64,000 nucleotides of DNA from Pirellulales bacterium. GTDB lineage: Bacteria > Planctomycetota > Planctomycetia > Pirellulales > Thermoguttaceae. Location of the stretch: contig JAFGRD010000051.1 of NCBI GenBank assembly GCA_016935315.1, positions 35,941 to 99,940 of the forward strand, given 5' to 3'. Numbering within the stretch: position 1 is the stretch's first letter; each line of letters starts with the position of its first letter. The notes beneath the pieces were generated by a model. The model searched no databases. It was not told the origin of the DNA and was given only the letters and a program-made list of their open reading frames with translations. Positions 9,690-18,098 of the stretch are shown here, one piece after another. The position numbers and the translations under genes are program-made.

Positions 9690-9996
9690 GTGCTAAGATC
9701 TCTCTCGGCAAACGCCCCCAAACAAACCGGCAGTTATCCCAACCTCATCACCCGAAGACACCAACCCTAGAGTACCAATCACACCCGGGATTCTATCGCC
9801 CGAGTGGTCGCCCGTCAACCTGGAAGAAGGGTGATCTAGCAAAAAAAGGGAAAAGGCCACCATTTCTGTAGATGTTGAAACGTCTGCCGTGACCGTGCCG
9901 AAGTGACAAAGTAGAGACAAAGAGCAAGTCGCGCAGACTTCCGGAGGCCGCAGCACCTTCGCGGACCCATGCGTGAGCGACTTTGCGGACTTGACC
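9690..9996. other. Intergenic region upstream of ispE
   Basis: About 300 bp between the divergent ispE and the YqaA-type gene hold no supportable gene. An AAAAAAAGGGAAAAG tract lies near 9840. The rest of the gap (9997-10098) is a copy of the 103-bp repeat. Confidence 0.5.
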
Positions 9997-10098
9997 TGTT
10001 GACGTTTGCACCGTCCGCGCGTGAGGGCAACCAACCGGAGCCGGTTTTCTTGGCCTCCCGTTGGTCGTCCTTGACGATTCGCCGTGCAGACATCGTTA
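9997..10098 (-). repeat. 103-bp dispersed repeat, copy A (diverged)
   Basis: It starts TGTTGACGTTTGCA and ends TGCAGACATCGTTA, the terminal inverted repeats of the family. The centre pairs CCAACCGGAG-like sequence with CTCCCGTTGG. This is the most diverged full-length copy (102 bp) and has opposite orientation to copies B and E. It occupies the DNA directly upstream of the YqaA-type gene and shows that the long N-terminal extension of that frame is not protein. Confidence 0.75.
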
Positions 10099-10175
10099 AT
10101 CGCCGTTCCTTCCCGACCCAACGCTCACTACAATGCCCATCGCGCCAATTGCTGTTCCCAACTCAAGAGGCCTCT

Positions 10176-10835
10176 ATGGCAGACATACCCCCCTTCGGCC
10201 CGTGCCCCACACGCGATTCCTCGAGCGAGCCCGCGAGGCGTCCAGGAATGATGCGGTCGCTGTATCGCTGGGTTTTGCATTGGGCGGAGACCCCGTATGG
10301 CACGCCGGCGCTGTTCGGGCTCTCTTTCGCCGAGAGTTCGTTCTTCCCCATCCCGCCCGACGTGCTCCAGATCGCGCTGTCGATTTCCAAGCCGCGGCGG
10401 TCGTTCTACTATGCGCTGGTAAGCGGGCTGGGATCGGTGACCGGCGCCTTGTTGGGCTGGTTCGTCGGATACGCCCTGTGGGCCGCCTTGGGAGGCTTCT
10501 TCGTCCACTACGTGCCGGGCTGCTCGCAAGACAACATCGACTACGTTGGGAAGCTCTACAGCGAGAACGCGTTTTTGGCCATTCTGGGCGCGGCGTTCAC
10601 GCCGATTCCCTTCAAGGTATTCACGATCACGGCCGGAATCTTCCACATCTCGCTGGCCGTGCTCCTGGTGGCCTCGTTCCTGGGCCGATTCGCGCGGTTC
10701 TTTGCCGTGGCCGTGTGCATCTACTTTTTCGGCCCCAGTGTCAAGGCGTTGCTCGACAAGTACTTCGGGCTGGCCACGTTCGTGTTCTTCGTGTTGTTGG
10801 TCGCCGGGTTCGTGCTGATCAGGTATCTGCTCTGA
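10176..10835 (+). CDS. YqaA/DedA-type (VTT domain) inner-membrane protein
   Basis: A 219-residue membrane protein with about four to five hydrophobic segments. The signature of the DedA/SNARE-associated superfamily is present: the amphipathic re-entrant stretch FGLSFAESSFFPIPPDVLQIAL, then GSVTGALLGWFVGY, GAAFTPIPFKVFTITAGIF and the C-terminal FATF-type helix. This branch (YqaA-like) is linked to lipid flipping and envelope homeostasis; the substrate is unknown. ATG 10176 is preceded by AAGAGG (10165-10170). The frame stays open to 9969, but that part is a dispersed repeat. It is single, with a convergent bioA downstream. Confidence 0.85.
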   Translation: MADIPPFGPCPTRDSSSEPARRPGMMRSLYRWVLHWAETPYGTPALFGLSFAESSFFPIPPDVLQIALSISKPRRSFYYALVSGLGSVTGALLGWFVGYALWAALGGFFVHYVPGCSQDNIDYVGKLYSENAFLAILGAAFTPIPFKVFTITAGIFHISLAVLLVASFLGRFARFFAVAVCIYFFGPSVKALLDKYFGLATFVFFVLLVAGFVLIRYLL

Positions 10836-10875
10836 GGCCGCCCCAGGCGAGGGTCGCAGACACCTTGCGTGTTCC

Positions 10876-10908
10876 CTGACGAGTCCTTGGCGGACCAAGG
10901 GGAGTCAG
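10876..10908. terminator. Bidirectional terminator hairpin between convergent genes
   Basis: CTGAC and CCTTGG arms pair with CCAAGG and GTCAG around a CGGA loop. The hairpin sits between the end of the YqaA-type gene and the end of bioA and overlaps the bioA stop codon. No T-run is visible. Confidence 0.55.
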
Positions 10909-12257
10909 GCGGTCGCCGAGATGATGCCGTGCGCGACGGCCTCGGCGATCCGGTCGAGTTGGTCCATCGCAATCACCAGCGGCGGCATGATTACGATGAC
11001 GTTACCCAGCGGGCGCAGCAGGACGCCCTCGGTACGGGCGTGGTCGCAGACGCGGATGCCGCGCTTTTCGGCCCAGGGAAACGGCTCTTTGGTCGCCTTG
11101 TCGCGGACCAGCTCGATGCCGGCGATCAGGCCGCGCTGGCGGACGTGGCCGACATGGGGCAACTGGATCATCCGTTCGAGATGCTCTCGGAGCCGGGCGA
11201 TCTTGGCCGGCAAGTGCGCCAGCGTCTGCTCCTGCTCGAACAGGTCCAGGTTGGCCAGCGCCGCGGCCGCGCCCAGCGGATTGCCGCCGTAGGTGTGACC
11301 GTGGAAGAAGCTCTTGCTCTCGGCGTAGTCGCCCAGAAAGGCCTGCCAGACGGCGTCGGTGGTCAGCGTGGCGGCCATGGGCAGGTAGCCGCCGGTGAGC
11401 CCCTTGGCCAGGCAGAGAAAATCGGGCGAGACGCCTTCGTGCTCGCACGCGAACATGCGGCCCGTGCGACCGAAACCCACGGCCACCTCGTCGGCGATCA
11501 GCAGCACGTCGTACTGGCGGGTCAACCGCCGCACGCCCCGCAGATAGCCGGGCGGGTGGACGATCATGCCGGCGGCCGCTTGTACCAGTGGTTCGATCAC
11601 CAACGCGGCGATCCGCTCGTGGTGCTGCGCCAGCACGTCGCGGAGCACGTCGAGGTGGTGTTGCAGCAGGTTCTCCGGCGCGACTCCCGTCGGCGTTCGA
11701 TACGGATCGGGCGCCGGAACGCGGAGCGTCTCGAACAACAGCGGACCGAACATCGCGTGAAAACGCTCGACGCCGCCGACGCTCACGCTTCCCAGCGTGT
11801 CGCCATGATAGGCCTCGCCCAAGGCCACGTAGCGGGTCTTCTGCGGCCGCGGATCGTCACGCTGTTGCCAATATTGGAACGCCATTTTGACGGCGACTTC
11901 CACAGCCGTGGCGCCGTCGTCGGAAAAGAAGACGTGCTTCAGTCCCGGCGGGCTTAGGTCCACCAGACGCCTGGCCAGCTCGATCGTGGTGGGATTCGAG
12001 CTGCCCAACGAGGTGACGTGGGCGACGCGGTCGAGCTGCCGGCGGATGGCCGCGTCGATGTGCGGATGGCGGTGCCCGTGGACGTTGCACCAGAGGCTGC
12101 TGATGCCGTCGAGGTACTCGTTGCCGTCGATATCCTCCAGCACGCAACCTTCGGCCCGCTCGATGATCAGCGGCTCATGCTCGGCCATCTGGGTGAAGGC
12201 ATGCCAGACGAGCGTGCGGTCCCAGGATGAGAGCTGATCGGCGGACGGTTCGTGCAT
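10905..12257 (-). CDS. bioA: Adenosylmethionine-8-amino-7-oxononanoate aminotransferase
   Basis: A 450-residue fold-type I PLP aminotransferase that makes diaminopelargonic acid in biotin synthesis with SAM as amino donor. Visible features are the DAPA-specific N-terminus (VWHAFTQM), [12 protein letters not shown], the cofactor-binding [31 protein letters not shown] and the Schiff-base lysine K285 in [18 protein letters not shown]. These BioA-specific stretches separate it from GABA or ornithine aminotransferases. No other bio gene is in the window. Copy B of the 103-bp repeat starts 44 bp upstream of its start codon. Confidence 0.92.
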   Translation of the reverse strand: MHEPSADQLSSWDRTLVWHAFTQMAEHEPLIIERAEGCVLEDIDGNEYLDGISSLWCNVHGHRHPHIDAAIRRQLDRVAHVTSLGSSNPTTIELARRLVDLSPPGLKHVFFSDDGATAVEVAVKMAFQYWQQRDDPRPQKTRYVALGEAYHGDTLGSVSVGGVERFHAMFGPLLFETLRVPAPDPYRTPTGVAPENLLQHHLDVLRDVLAQHHERIAALVIEPLVQAAAGMIVHPPGYLRGVRRLTRQYDVLLIADEVAVGFGRTGRMFACEHEGVSPDFLCLAKGLTGGYLPMAATLTTDAVWQAFLGDYAESKSFFHGHTYGGNPLGAAAALANLDLFEQEQTLAHLPAKIARLREHLERMIQLPHVGHVRQRGLIAGIELVRDKATKEPFPWAEKRGIRVCDHARTEGVLLRPLGNVIVIMPPLVIAMDQLDRIAEAVAHGIISATA

Positions 12258-12300
12258 CGTGAAATCCGGCTTTGCCTCTCCCCCGACCTCAGAGCTGCCT

Positions 12301-12403
12301 TATTGATGTTCGCATTGTGAATGATCCAGGCCGACCAACGGGAGGCCGGACAGGTCGGGCTCCCGTGGGTCACCCTCGCGCATTGAGTGTGCAAGCGTCA
12401 ATA
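12301..12403 (+). repeat. 103-bp dispersed repeat, copy B
   Basis: A full copy that begins TATTGATGTTCGCATTG and ends GCAAGCGTCAATA. The central stem pairs GACCAACGGGAG with CTCCCGTGGGTC around GCCGGACAGGTCGGG. It lies between bioA and the next gene on the same strand and encodes no supportable protein. Confidence 0.9.
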
Positions 12404-12437
12404 GACTCGCCGCGCCCACGTAGACCCCACGCATCGA

Positions 12438-13223
12438 TCATTCCCAACTGACGACCACCGGCGTGCCGACCTGAATGCCCAGTCGCCGGGCCGCATTGTC
12501 GCCGACCACGGCCAGTTCCAACCGGCCGCCGGAACCGATCACGGCGACCAGCGTTCCCCGCAACTGCTCCGCGTACGTCCGGTAGATCCCCCAAGTGTCG
12601 TAGATGTTGCAGACAACGCAGGCGCGTTCGTCGGTAGGCCGGCTACCGATCATCTCGGCCGTGATGTTGGTGATCAGGTTCCCGAAGGAGTCGACCTCGA
12701 TGACGGTCCCGTCGATCCGCCCGCCCGCCTGGCGGACTTCCGGCCAGTCGAGCTCGGCGAGTGCCCGGTGTGGAAGTCCCAGCCGGTCGGGATCGATTCC
12801 CAAGCTGAGATGGGCGGCCACCGGGGCCATGATGTCGCGGCCGTGGAAGGTTCTGGAGACTTCCGCGAGCCAGTATTCGGGATTGGTCAGGCGGATCAGC
12901 ATCGAGGGCGCGATCCGCGAGGCCAAACGGCTCAGCAGCCCGTTGTCCGGGGCGACGTACTGCTGCCGGCCGATCCGCGCGTACACGATTGCCCGATCGG
13001 TCCCCACGCCGGGATCGACCACCGCCACATGGACCGTGTCCTCGGGGAACCGTTCGGCCACTTGGTCCAGCACCAGGGCCCCCTGGCGAATGTCTTGGGC
13101 CGGCACGTCGTGCGTCAGGTCGACCAGCGTGACTGCGGGGTTGATCGCGAGGATCACCCCTTTCATCGCGGCCACATAGGGGCTGCCGGTGCCAAAGTCG
13201 GTGGTCAGGGTAATCACGCTCAC
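12438..13223 (-). CDS. SAM hydroxide adenosyltransferase (SAM hydrolase, DUF62 family)
   Basis: A 261-residue protein of the S-adenosyl-L-methionine hydroxide adenosyltransferase family, homotrimers that split SAM into adenosine and methionine with water and are related to fluorinase and chlorinase. Typical blocks are ITLTTDFGTGSPYVAAMKG (conserved D9), DLTHDVPAQDI, VVDPGVGTDRAIVYARI, APDNGLLS and the C-terminal DSFGNLITNI. The fluorinase-specific loop is not apparent, so hydrolysis is the expected reaction. Translation starts at GTG 13223. It lies 34 bp downstream of gatB and is probably cotranscribed with it. Confidence 0.9.
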   Translation of the reverse strand: MSVITLTTDFGTGSPYVAAMKGVILAINPAVTLVDLTHDVPAQDIRQGALVLDQVAERFPEDTVHVAVVDPGVGTDRAIVYARIGRQQYVAPDNGLLSRLASRIAPSMLIRLTNPEYWLAEVSRTFHGRDIMAPVAAHLSLGIDPDRLGLPHRALAELDWPEVRQAGGRIDGTVIEVDSFGNLITNITAEMIGSRPTDERACVVCNIYDTWGIYRTYAEQLRGTLVAVIGSGGRLELAVVGDNAARRLGIQVGTPVVVSWE

Positions 13224-13257
13224 GGTGTGCGTTCCGTGGAAATCATTGCCGACGGGC

Positions 13258-14736
13258 TCAGTACGCCTTCTCGATCCAATGCAGGCAAATCTCCCGCACG
13301 CGACCCGGATTCACATTGGGATTCCTCTTCTTGGCCTGGCCGATCAGGGCCCCGATAGCCTTGGTCTTGCCCTCTTTCACCTCGGCCACAACCTCGGGGT
13401 TGGCCTGGAGCAGTTTCCGGCAGAGGTCCTCCAACGCCGACTCGTCGACCTCCTCGATGCCCAGAGCCTTCATCGCCTCGGCAGCCGGCGTGCCCGAGGC
13501 GAGCATTTCCGCCAGCACTTCACGGCCGCGGCTGGTGGTGATCTTACCAGCCTGGACCATCTTGAGCAATTCGGCCAATGCCCCCGCCGAGACGGGGAAT
13601 GCCGCAATCGCGATCTGCCGTTCGTTGAGGGTGCGCAGCACGTCCTGTTGTACCCAATTGCCGGCCAACCTGCCGTCGCCACAGGCCTCGGCCAGCTCGA
13701 CGTAGTAATCGACCAAGGGGCGGCCCTGGTTGACCAGCACGTCGCTGTCGTAAGGTGCGATCCCGTAAGTCTGTTCCAGCCGAACCCGCAGGGCGGCCGG
13801 CAACTCCCCCAACGACTCGCGCACCCGTTGCACCTCCTCCTCGGTCGTGGTAACCGGGACCAGGTCGGGGTCGGGAAAATACCGATAGTCGCTCGATTCC
13901 TCCTTGGTGCGTTGCTCGCGAGTGATCTGCGCGTCTTCGTCCCAGCCGCGGGTCGTCTTGTGACCACCCGGACCGCCCAGCACCCGCCCTGTTTCCTTCC
14001 AGACCTCGTATTGCCGCTGGGCCTCGTAGGTCAGTGCGCGTTCCACGGCCCGGAAGCTGTTCATGTTCTTCACTTCGACGATCGGAGTGGCAAGCGTTCC
14101 CTCGGGCGTGTCGATGTGCAGATTGATGTTGGCGTCGACCCGCAGGCTGCCTTCCTGCATGTTGCAGTCGGAGACGCCCAGGTAGTTCAGAAGCAGCTTC
14201 AGCTCGGTCAGATAGGCCTTGGCTTCGGCGGGAGAGCGCATGTCGGGCTCGCTGACGATCTCCAGCAGAGGCGTCCCGCAACGGTTCAGGTCGATGCGGC
14301 TGTCGGCCTTGCCGGCCGCTTCGTCGTGCATGCTCTTGCCAGCGTCTTCCTCAAGGTGGGCCCGAATGATGCCTATCCGCTTCGGACTGAACTGCCCTTT
14401 CGTATCGCTGATCGGCAGGTAGCCGTTGCGGCTCATGGGCAGGTCGAACTGGCTGATTTGATACCCCTTCGGGAGGTCTGGGTAATAGTACTGCTTTCGG
14501 TCCCACTTGGTGTATCGCGGGATCTCGCAATTCAACGCCACGGCCGTCTTCAGCGCCAAGTCGAACGCTCTGCGATTCATCACCGGCAGCGTGCCCGGCA
14601 TACCGATACACAACGGGCAAGTCTGTGTGTTCGGCGGAGCCCCGAATTCAGTGCTACAGCCGCAGAACATCTTGCTGCGGGTGTCCAACTGGACATGGAC
14701 TTCCAGGCCTATGACGACGATGTACGATTCGCTCAC
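13258..14736 (-). CDS. gatB: Aspartyl/glutamyl-tRNA(Asn/Gln) amidotransferase subunit B
   Basis: A 492-residue GatB, the kinase/transamidation subunit of GatCAB, which converts Glu-tRNA(Gln) and/or Asp-tRNA(Asn). The start VVIGLEVHVQL, the zinc cysteines C25, C27, C40 and C43 (CGCST...CPLC), YYPDLPKGYQISQ, EEDAGKS, DLNRCGTPLLEIVSEPD and NWVQQDVLRTL are all diagnostic. The C-terminal tail domain (YqeY-like) ends in the window. Length from GTG 14736 matches the family (475-500). The frame stays open to 14883, but those residues do not resemble GatB. gatA and gatC are not nearby. Confidence 0.93.
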   Translation of the reverse strand: MSESYIVVIGLEVHVQLDTRSKMFCGCSTEFGAPPNTQTCPLCIGMPGTLPVMNRRAFDLALKTAVALNCEIPRYTKWDRKQYYYPDLPKGYQISQFDLPMSRNGYLPISDTKGQFSPKRIGIIRAHLEEDAGKSMHDEAAGKADSRIDLNRCGTPLLEIVSEPDMRSPAEAKAYLTELKLLLNYLGVSDCNMQEGSLRVDANINLHIDTPEGTLATPIVEVKNMNSFRAVERALTYEAQRQYEVWKETGRVLGGPGGHKTTRGWDEDAQITREQRTKEESSDYRYFPDPDLVPVTTTEEEVQRVRESLGELPAALRVRLEQTYGIAPYDSDVLVNQGRPLVDYYVELAEACGDGRLAGNWVQQDVLRTLNERQIAIAAFPVSAGALAELLKMVQAGKITTSRGREVLAEMLASGTPAAEAMKALGIEEVDESALEDLCRKLLQANPEVVAEVKEGKTKAIGALIGQAKKRNPNVNPGRVREICLHWIEKAY

Positions 14737-14883
14737 GGCAATCTGGGGGGGCAGGGAAAAATGGATGTAAAGCGGCCTGGTGTCCCACCACCGGGCCAAC
14801 CAGTATTTCAATACTACCGTGTGCCGCGCCCATTGAAAACGGTGAAACCTGCATATCTGGCACAGGTTGGATCGCCGCACCAC

Positions 14884-14912
14884 TTTTCATCGGGCCCAAA
14901 GACGGCTATAAC
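14884..14912 (+). promoter_or_regulatory. Candidate promoter of the fucose-isomerase-like gene
   Basis: TTTTCA (14884-14889) and TATAAC (14907-14912) are spaced by 17 bp, ~50 bp upstream of the start codon, in the divergent gap with gatB. Confidence 0.45.
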
Positions 14913-14962
14913 GACTGCTAATCCTACACGATACGAGGTAGCAAACACGAGGAGAGCTTGTG

Positions 14963-16627
14963 ATGGCAAAGTACAAGGTTCCGAAGCTCGCCAAGCCCGC
15001 GAGGGTCAAGAAGAAGCAGGTCTTGCTGGTCAGCAGTGGCGATCTGCGCGACTCGGCCAACGAGGTCTGCTGGGCCAATCAGGAGCAGATGGAGGGAGAC
15101 TTGGCCCAGGCCGTCGGCGAGGCCGGGTACGAGCTGGTTCGGGCACATCCGTACAAGCGCGACGTGAAGCACGGTTTCATCAGCTCGCAGAAGGAGGGCA
15201 TGAGCGTTTTTGCGGGCATCGACCCGACCGCCAAGCTCATCGTGGCCGAGACTGTCTGGCAATACTCCCATCACGTCCTGGCCGGATTGATCGACCACCA
15301 GGGACCGATCCTTACGTTGGCCAACTGGTCGGGCACCTGGCCGGGGCTGGTGGGCATGCTCAACCTCAACGCCTCCCTGACCAAGGCCGGTGCCAAGTAC
15401 TCGACGCTCTGGAGCGAGAGCTTCGGCGATCCGGCGTTTGTCAAGAAGCTCAGGCGGTGGCTCGACAAGGGATCGGTTAAGCACCCCACGAAGCACGTGA
15501 TCCCGTGGAAGAAAGTCAAAGTCCCGGCCGCGGAGCAGCGTTTGGGCAAGGCCCTGGCCGAGCAGCTTCGCCACGAGAAGGCCATTATGGGCATCTTCGA
15601 TGAGGGGTGCATGGGCATGTACAACGCCATCATCCCGGATGAGTTGCTCAACCCCGCCGGCGTCTATAAGGAGCGGCTCAGCCAGTCAGCGCTCTGCTAC
15701 GAAACTTCGTTGGTCAGCGACCAGGAAGCCCAAGCCGTCCGCCGCTGGATGGAAGATCGCGGCATGACGTTCGTGACCGGGCCCAACGAGAGCCGGGACC
15801 TGACCGACGGACAGATCCTCACTCAGTGCAAGATGTACATCGCCGCCATGCGGATCGCCGACGATTTCGGCTGCGACCTGATCGGCATCCAGTATCAACA
15901 GGGCCTGAAGGACATGCTGCCGGCCAGCGACCTGGTCGAAGGCATGCTCAACAACGGCGACCGCCCGCCGGTGAAAAGCCGCGACGGCAAACGGGTGCTC
16001 CGCAACGGCGAGCCGTTGGTCCACTTCAACGAGGTCGACGAATGCGCGGGCCTTGACGGGCTGATGACCTATCGCGTCCACAAGGCGATGGGCCAGCCGG
16101 TGGAAAACACGCTGCACGACGTCCGCTGGGGCGATTGGGACCAGTCGGGCACGGTGGACGACTATGTGTGGGTGTTCCTGATCAGCGGCTCGGCCCCGCC
16201 GGCCCACTTCATCGACGGCTGGAAAGGCGCTTCCAGCGAGCGGCAGCCGGACATGTACTTCCGGCTCGGCGGTGGCACGCTCAAGGGCATCTCCAAGCCG
16301 GGGGAAATCGTCTGGTCGCGCGTGTTCATCGAAAACAATCGGCTGAAGATGGACCTTGGCCGGGCAGGCGTCGTCGAGCTGCCGCCGGAAGAGACCCAAC
16401 GCCGCTGGGACCTGACCACGTCACAATGGCCGATCATGCACGCCGTGACCTACGGTGTCTCGCGCGATCAGTTCATGGCCCGACACAAGGCCAATCACAT
16501 TCAGGTCGCCTACGCCAACAGCGCCAAAGAGGCCGACCGGGCTCTGCTGGCCAAGGCCGCCATGGCCGAAGCGATGGGCATGCAGGTGGCCCTCTGCGGC
16601 ACGCGGAAAAACGGAAAAGCGTGGTAG
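14963..16627 (+). CDS. L-fucose/L-arabinose isomerase-like protein
   Basis: A 554-residue protein related to the C-terminal part of L-fucose isomerases. The C-terminal [11 protein letters not shown]...[12 protein letters not shown] segment is the family hallmark. Acidic metal-ligand candidates lie in [15 protein letters not shown]. The first 45 residues are lysine-rich ([16 protein letters not shown]). It is a soluble, probably Mn-dependent ketol-isomerase or a non-catalytic relative; the natural sugar is not evident. ATG 14963 is preceded by GAGGAG (14949-14954); GTG 14960 is a near-equivalent start. It stands alone between gatB (divergent) and a convergent pilT operon. Planctomycetes often carry such paralogues for fucose-rich algal polysaccharides, which is context and not proof. 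Confidence 0.8.
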   Translation: MAKYKVPKLAKPARVKKKQVLLVSSGDLRDSANEVCWANQEQMEGDLAQAVGEAGYELVRAHPYKRDVKHGFISSQKEGMSVFAGIDPTAKLIVAETVWQYSHHVLAGLIDHQGPILTLANWSGTWPGLVGMLNLNASLTKAGAKYSTLWSESFGDPAFVKKLRRWLDKGSVKHPTKHVIPWKKVKVPAAEQRLGKALAEQLRHEKAIMGIFDEGCMGMYNAIIPDELLNPAGVYKERLSQSALCYETSLVSDQEAQAVRRWMEDRGMTFVTGPNESRDLTDGQILTQCKMYIAAMRIADDFGCDLIGIQYQQGLKDMLPASDLVEGMLNNGDRPPVKSRDGKRVLRNGEPLVHFNEVDECAGLDGLMTYRVHKAMGQPVENTLHDVRWGDWDQSGTVDDYVWVFLISGSAPPAHFIDGWKGASSERQPDMYFRLGGGTLKGISKPGEIVWSRVFIENNRLKMDLGRAGVVELPPEETQRRWDLTTSQWPIMHAVTYGVSRDQFMARHKANHIQVAYANSAKEADRALLAKAAMAEAMGMQVALCGTRKNGKAW

Positions 16628-16644
16628 CGACAACCTGTCGAAAA

Positions 16645-16697
16645 GGGAGCCTGGGCATCGCCCGCCTTCCGGCACGTTCCGGGCGGGCGCGGCTCCT
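16645..16697. terminator. Long hairpin between convergent genes
   Basis: GGAGCC (16646-16651) pairs with GGCTCC (16691-16696), and inside them CGCCCGCC pairs with GGGCGGGCG. It is placed to terminate the isomerase-like gene and the convergent operon, without a T-run. Confidence 0.5.
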
Positions 16698-16716
16698 TCG
16701 GTGGGTGGTGTGCGCC

Positions 16717-17457
16717 CTACAGCTCTCGTGAGCCGTCGGGCACCGTGTCCATTTCGGCCTGCGTGATGCGCCAGTTGGCCCACTTGGTGCCGAGTCTCGT
16801 GCGCAGCAGTTTGATGGCGACGAAGAAGGCCCTTCTCTTGCCGTCCTCGTCGTACGTCACCGTGTACCGCTGATCCACCATGTCGTGCCCTGCGACTTGC
16901 TTCTGCGCGGTGGTGTCGTAATACCGCACCTGGGCCTTTTCACCCAAGTCCAACAACCTTCGCACCAGCGGCCTGGCGACGTACGACTTCAGTTCCTCGG
17001 CCCAGTTGGGATCGTCGCGATAGAGGTCCGAGAGCTGATCTCCCAGCGGCGGGCGGTAGACGGGATTGGTGAGCAGTTGCCGGGCCTTGTGCGGCTCGTC
17101 GTGGCGGAGGAATCCGAACCACGCCAAGGCGAACTGTCGGGCCTCGCGGCGAATCAACCAGCGATAGCCGGCCCAACCCGTCGGACCGGCCGTGGCGAAG
17201 ACCAGCGAAAGGACCAGGCCCGTCAAGGCCGCGCGGCGGCCGGACAGCACGGGGGCATTTCGGGCGATTCGCCAGAGTGCCGAGCCGCTGACGAACGTTC
17301 CCACCAGCGGCACGATCCAGAGCAACGGGTCGATCATCGCCAGCGGCGCCAGCAGCCCCAGCATCAAGCCGGCCACGGCCGGCGCGCTCAGCGCCCGGTA
17401 TTCGGCAATCTGGGCGTCGCGAAAACCGGTCCGTTCAGAAGGGACTTCGTTGCACAT
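16717..17457 (-). CDS. DUF4190-like membrane protein of unknown function
   Basis: A 246-residue protein. Residues 20-105 contain two or three hydrophobic segments in DUF4190-like order (AVAGLMLGLLAPLAMIDPLLWIVPLVG, then GLVLSLVFATAGPTGWAGY), with GSALWRIAR between. A soluble C-terminal half (~120-246) has a ligand- or NTF2-like look but no motif I can name. The start codon (17457) is 2 bp from the stop of the upstream cvpA-like gene, so it is the last gene of the PilT operon. Planctomycete DUF4190 proteins are usually uncharacterised; a role alongside the secretion ATPases is only suggested by position. Confidence 0.75.
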   Translation of the reverse strand: MCNEVPSERTGFRDAQIAEYRALSAPAVAGLMLGLLAPLAMIDPLLWIVPLVGTFVSGSALWRIARNAPVLSGRRAALTGLVLSLVFATAGPTGWAGYRWLIRREARQFALAWFGFLRHDEPHKARQLLTNPVYRPPLGDQLSDLYRDDPNWAEELKSYVARPLVRRLLDLGEKAQVRYYDTTAQKQVAGHDMVDQRYTVTYDEDGKRRAFFVAIKLLRTRLGTKWANWRITQAEMDTVPDGSREL

Positions 17458-17459
17458 GC

Positions 17460-18083
17460 CTATCGAACGCGCATGGTTCCCGAGGTTTCGATGCTGGTTT
17501 CCGCCTTGGCGCGCCGGGTGGCGTACTTCAACATGAACTCGCCCTTGGGGTCGAACACGTACTTCTCCTGCTTCCGCTGCGACTCGGAGGCCGATCGGGC
17601 GAAGCTGCCCCGCGATATCTTCTGCGTGAACGCCAGCCACTGCCGATCGGGGGCCAGTCCGAAGAACATCCGCTGCTCGGGGTTGAACGAGCCCCACAGC
17701 GGATTCCGCGCCAAGGGGGCCGTGTGCATCGTGGTGGCGGTGAAGCAGACCATCACCCAGCCGATCCAGATGGCCAACACCGCGCTGCCGATCTGATCGG
17801 CGATCTTCAGGAAACGGACTTTCACGCGGGAAAGGCGGTCCGTGGCCAGGCGAAAGACGACCATGCAGACTCCGAACACGCCCCACAACGCCAGAAAGTC
17901 CCAGAAGTACGTATAGCTGGGACCCCATCCGTCGAGCATGTCCGCCACCGGTTCGTAGAAGTTCATCGCCAGAAGCGCCGACGTGACCACGTTGATCAAC
18001 CGGAGCGCGTTGCCCCAGATGCCCTCCGTGTAGAGGCACGCAACGCAGGCGAACAGCACGACGAACATCAGAACGGTGAACAT
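17460..18083 (-). CDS. CvpA-family membrane protein
   Basis: A 207-residue protein with four predicted membrane helices in the first ~130 residues (VLMFVVLFACVACLYTEG, NVVTSALLAMNFYEPVA, FWDFLALWGVFGVCMVVFRL, AVLAIWIGWVMVCFTAT), the layout of CvpA/colicin V production proteins. A ~70-residue charged cytoplasmic or periplasmic tail follows. CvpA proteins influence envelope integrity and biofilm traits; the molecular role is poorly known. It sits 15 bp downstream of the degenerate secretion-ATPase gene and 2 bp upstream of the DUF4190-like gene. Confidence 0.78.
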   Translation of the reverse strand: MFTVLMFVVLFACVACLYTEGIWGNALRLINVVTSALLAMNFYEPVADMLDGWGPSYTYFWDFLALWGVFGVCMVVFRLATDRLSRVKVRFLKIADQIGSAVLAIWIGWVMVCFTATTMHTAPLARNPLWGSFNPEQRMFFGLAPDRQWLAFTQKISRGSFARSASESQRKQEKYVFDPKGEFMLKYATRRAKAETSIETSGTMRVR

Positions 18084-18098
18084 GGCACGATTACCTGT

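Noticed and set aside
9969..10175. N-terminal extension of the YqaA/DedA-type protein
   Set aside because: The extension is translated from repeat copy A, and a proper ribosome-binding site precedes ATG 10176.
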